A stretch of DNA of 64,000 bases from Saccharomycopsis fibuligera x Saccharomycopsis cf. fibuligera (taxonomy: Eukaryota; Ascomycota; Saccharomycetes; Ascoideales; Saccharomycopsidaceae), in NCBI GenBank assembly GCA_001936135.1, contig CP012816.1, positions 1,429,501-1,493,500 of the forward strand, read 5' to 3'. Below the pieces are notes generated by a model. That model was not told the origin of the DNA, did not search any database, and worked only from the letters and a program-made list of their open reading frames with translations. A program made the position numbers and the translations under genes. Positions 62,422-64,000 of the stretch are shown here, in pieces; position 1 is the first letter of the stretch; each line of letters starts with the position of its first letter.

Positions 62422-63307
62422 ATTAACATGGATGGTATTGAGTATAATTGTATAGAATACAGAATTTTTGAGGTGATTGTGGCTATGACTATGGTTGTAG
62501 TTGGTTGGGTTGGAAGGTTATGAACTATACCTGATAGAGCATTTGCTAATGAGCAAGTAGAACTATAAAGAAAGTAGAGGACCCGTATTTACACAATGAT
62601 GAAAAAACCTTTTAATGGGAGTATAGCTTCTTTTTTCAAGTTATTTTATTTATGAACTGTGGGCCGTGTATATATGGAATATGAGTGGTCAAAGTGCCAC
62701 ATGTTGAAACGCAAGGGATTTTTCCGATAACGCTGTAGCGTTAGCTCGCATGTATGTCGGATCTGCATGTGCAAACAGGTTTACTTCGTGCCTTTAGTGA
62801 TAGGTGTTGGTCGTATGACGACTATTCTATAGCACAATATATTAATGTATTGAGCACCTTGTGTCTACAACCTCTCTGCGGGTTAATGGTTGTCGTTTTT
62901 TATGATGGCTTGCATGTTAATTTGCATCTTTATTGCTTTTTCTATTCTTTTTTTTTGCTCTGTGAGCATTCAGAAACAAAACTGCTATATATTACAAAAC
63001 ACACCCAACAGTTAACCAGAGTTCCTATCTTGGCTACATTTTATCAAATCATTGAATTCTTCTCTTAATTTGCCTTACTCCTCATAAAGAGAGAAATCAC
63101 GAAGTGCATTTTATAAAGTGCATATGGCATTCTTAGCTACTAATATATGGCAAACTTGAAAAAAGCTGAGATAGCTAAATGTTATTTGGCCAATTATACT
63201 GCATTACACTCATGCAGCCAAATAGCAAATTTGTTTGTAACTGCCTTCGTGGAAAACAACTGTGAGGAAATAATAAAAGTAATCTCACAGTATCATTCCA
63301 CAACAGT
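62422..63307. other. Convergent 3' spacer RTG2 / right-edge gene
   Basis: 886 bases. Contains a perfect 16-bp dyad TAACGCT-GT-AGCGTTA at 62728-62743 and an ATG frame of 104 codons (62754-63068) with no recognisable domain. No RNA gene recognised. Confidence 0.5.
62728..62743. repeat. Perfect short dyad TAACGCT-GT-AGCGTTA
   Basis: Seven-base arms around a 2-base centre. Too short a loop for an RNA hairpin, so more like a dimer binding site, if functional. Confidence 0.7.
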
Positions 63308-63956
63308 CTACTTTGCGCCATTCAAATTTTCAACTATTTTCTGAATCGCGTTAATGGAATAAAGTAGCTGTTTTTTGGTTTTTGACAATTGTGCTTCTTT
63401 AGCCATCATCCAGGCTTGTTTACTTTGTAGCCTAAATCATACCTGTTAGCATATTAGGTCAAAATTGAAAACAAAAGTAAAAACATACTTTTCGCTTGCC
63501 TTTTGCTCATCCACAAAAAGGGCAGAATCCATCCAGATACTTTTTTCCTATAGAAACGAGGGCTCGTCAGTTTAGTGCTTACTCTACATATATTGCTAAA
63601 AGCGCTTTAACTCCTTTACTTTCGAAAGTTTTTTTTTTTTTTTTTTTTTTTTTTCCTCGAAAACAAAAAATGCCAATTTCTGGCTTATCAGTAAAGTCAC
63701 AGTGCACACATACTTTTTCAAGCTCCCCCATTTCTTGACTAACCTCACTCATTTCCCGTTCATATTCGCTGAAAATATGCTCATACGCTTGTCCTGCTTT
63801 TTCCCAATTAAAAGTAGCGTTCGTATCTTTTAATGAAGTCATTTGCTTAAGTTTTGCAATTTCTTTTTCGCTTTGACGCTTAAAGGCTGCCAAATATGGA
63901 TCTTGAATTTCCCCACTGTTGGATTTTCTGGTAGATAGCGATTTGATCCGTGCGTT

Positions 63957-63995
<39 letters not shown>

Positions 63996-64000
63996 ATTGT
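63308..64000 (-). CDS. Unrecognised coiled-coil protein, C-terminal part, with two introns (5' end outside window)
   Basis: I do not recognise the family. Read on the minus strand: exon A (64000-63714) encodes an Asn run, then ARIKSLSTRKSNSGEIQDPY and a charged helical segment ending QEMGELEK; exon B (63547-63489) encodes EKSIWMDSALFVDEQKASE; exon C (63431-63308) encodes LQSKQAWMMAKEAQLSKTKK and QLLYSINAIQKIVENLNGAK, then TAG. Codons are intact across both joins, and the spliced protein is one long charged coiled coil. Without splicing the frame would read through an A-rich tract into a lysine run, which looks artificial. No membrane segment is visible. A small structural or complex-subunit role is plausible but is inference. 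The AAC repeat at the edge (about 63955-64000) codes for the Asn run. Confidence 0.75.
63432..63488 (-). other. Predicted intron 2 (57 nt) of the right-edge gene
   Basis: Minus strand: donor GTATGT at 63488-63483, branch TGCTAAC at 63451-63445, acceptor TAG ending at 63432. Very short, but all signals are in order and it restores the frame (codon split AA|G). Confidence 0.78.
63548..63713 (-). other. Predicted intron 1 (166 nt) of the right-edge gene, containing an A26/T26 tract
   Basis: Minus strand: donor GTATGT at 63713-63708, branch-like CTGAC near 63570-63566 (CACTAAA lies just before it), acceptor TAG ending at 63548. The long T run at 63629-63654 falls inside. Exon A ends between codons. 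Confidence 0.75.
63955..64000 (-). repeat. AAC trinucleotide repeat (coding, poly-Asn) at the window edge
   Basis: About 14 AAC/AAT codons on the minus strand, running out of the window. Confidence 0.85.

Noticed and set aside
62754-63068. 104-codon ATG frame between RTG2 and the right-edge gene
   Set aside because: No domain, Cys/Phe-rich composition typical of AT-rich non-coding frames, convergent 3' spacer.
63579-63893. Continuous minus-strand frame reading through the A tract (lysine run) to a stop at 63579
   Set aside because: A GTATGT donor at 63713 and two well-formed downstream exons explain the region better; the lysine run is homopolymer-encoded.

Overview
This window looks like nuclear chromosomal DNA of an ascomycete yeast, most likely a member of the CTG-Ser clade (Candida/Lodderomyces/Debaryomyces relatives). 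Three things support this. Nearly every large ORF is a recognisable budding-yeast gene. A mitochondrial complex I subunit (B14.7/NDUFA11 type) is present, and Saccharomyces-type yeasts have lost complex I. CTG codons are almost absent from conserved genes: reading by eye I found none in the formaldehyde dehydrogenase gene, one in RTG2 (782 codons) and one in MAS1 (501 codons). If CTG is read as serine, the few CTG positions in conceptual translations must be changed. I recognised no tRNA, rRNA, transposon, LTR element, viral relic or CRISPR array.

Layout, left to right: SEC24 3' end (+), MAS1 (-), ALR1-type Mg transporter (+), SEC7 (-), an unrecognised intron-containing gene (+), SFA1/FDH3 with one intron (+), ALG7 (-), APC1 (+), SEH1 (-), DOM34 (+), a phosphatase-like protein lacking the catalytic motif (-), a MNN1-family mannosyltransferase (+), EIS1 (+), a very large Zn(II)2Cys6 regulator (+), PEX11 with one intron (+), SEC15 (-), CSM3 (+), a CoA-binding-domain protein (-), the complex I subunit (+), mitochondrial peptidyl-tRNA hydrolase (-), MIM1 (-), RTG2 (+), and at the right edge the 3' end of an unrecognised coiled-coil gene with two introns (-).

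There is no operon-like organisation. Genes mostly alternate strand, giving short convergent 3' spacers of 0.1-0.9 kb and divergent promoters. Secretion and glycosylation genes (SEC24, SEC7, ALG7, MNN1-like, SEC15) are scattered. The right-hand 9 kb is rich in mitochondrial functions (complex I, PTH, MIM1, RTG2). Long ORF-free stretches lie at about 3.2-5.8, 29.3-32.9 and 39.3-43.5 kb; the last lies upstream of the Zn-cluster regulator and carries CGG repeats that could be binding sites for such a protein.

The least expected content is: two genes whose full products appear only after splicing (15.06-15.79 kb and 63.31-64.0 kb); a predicted inactive phosphatase; an exact 11-bp tandem array directly after the ALR1-type gene; a CGG-bearing 11-bp array before it; a 7-bp CGG array before the Zn-cluster regulator; and a pair of ACGCGT boxes before CSM3. 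I saw no clearly new multi-gene system.
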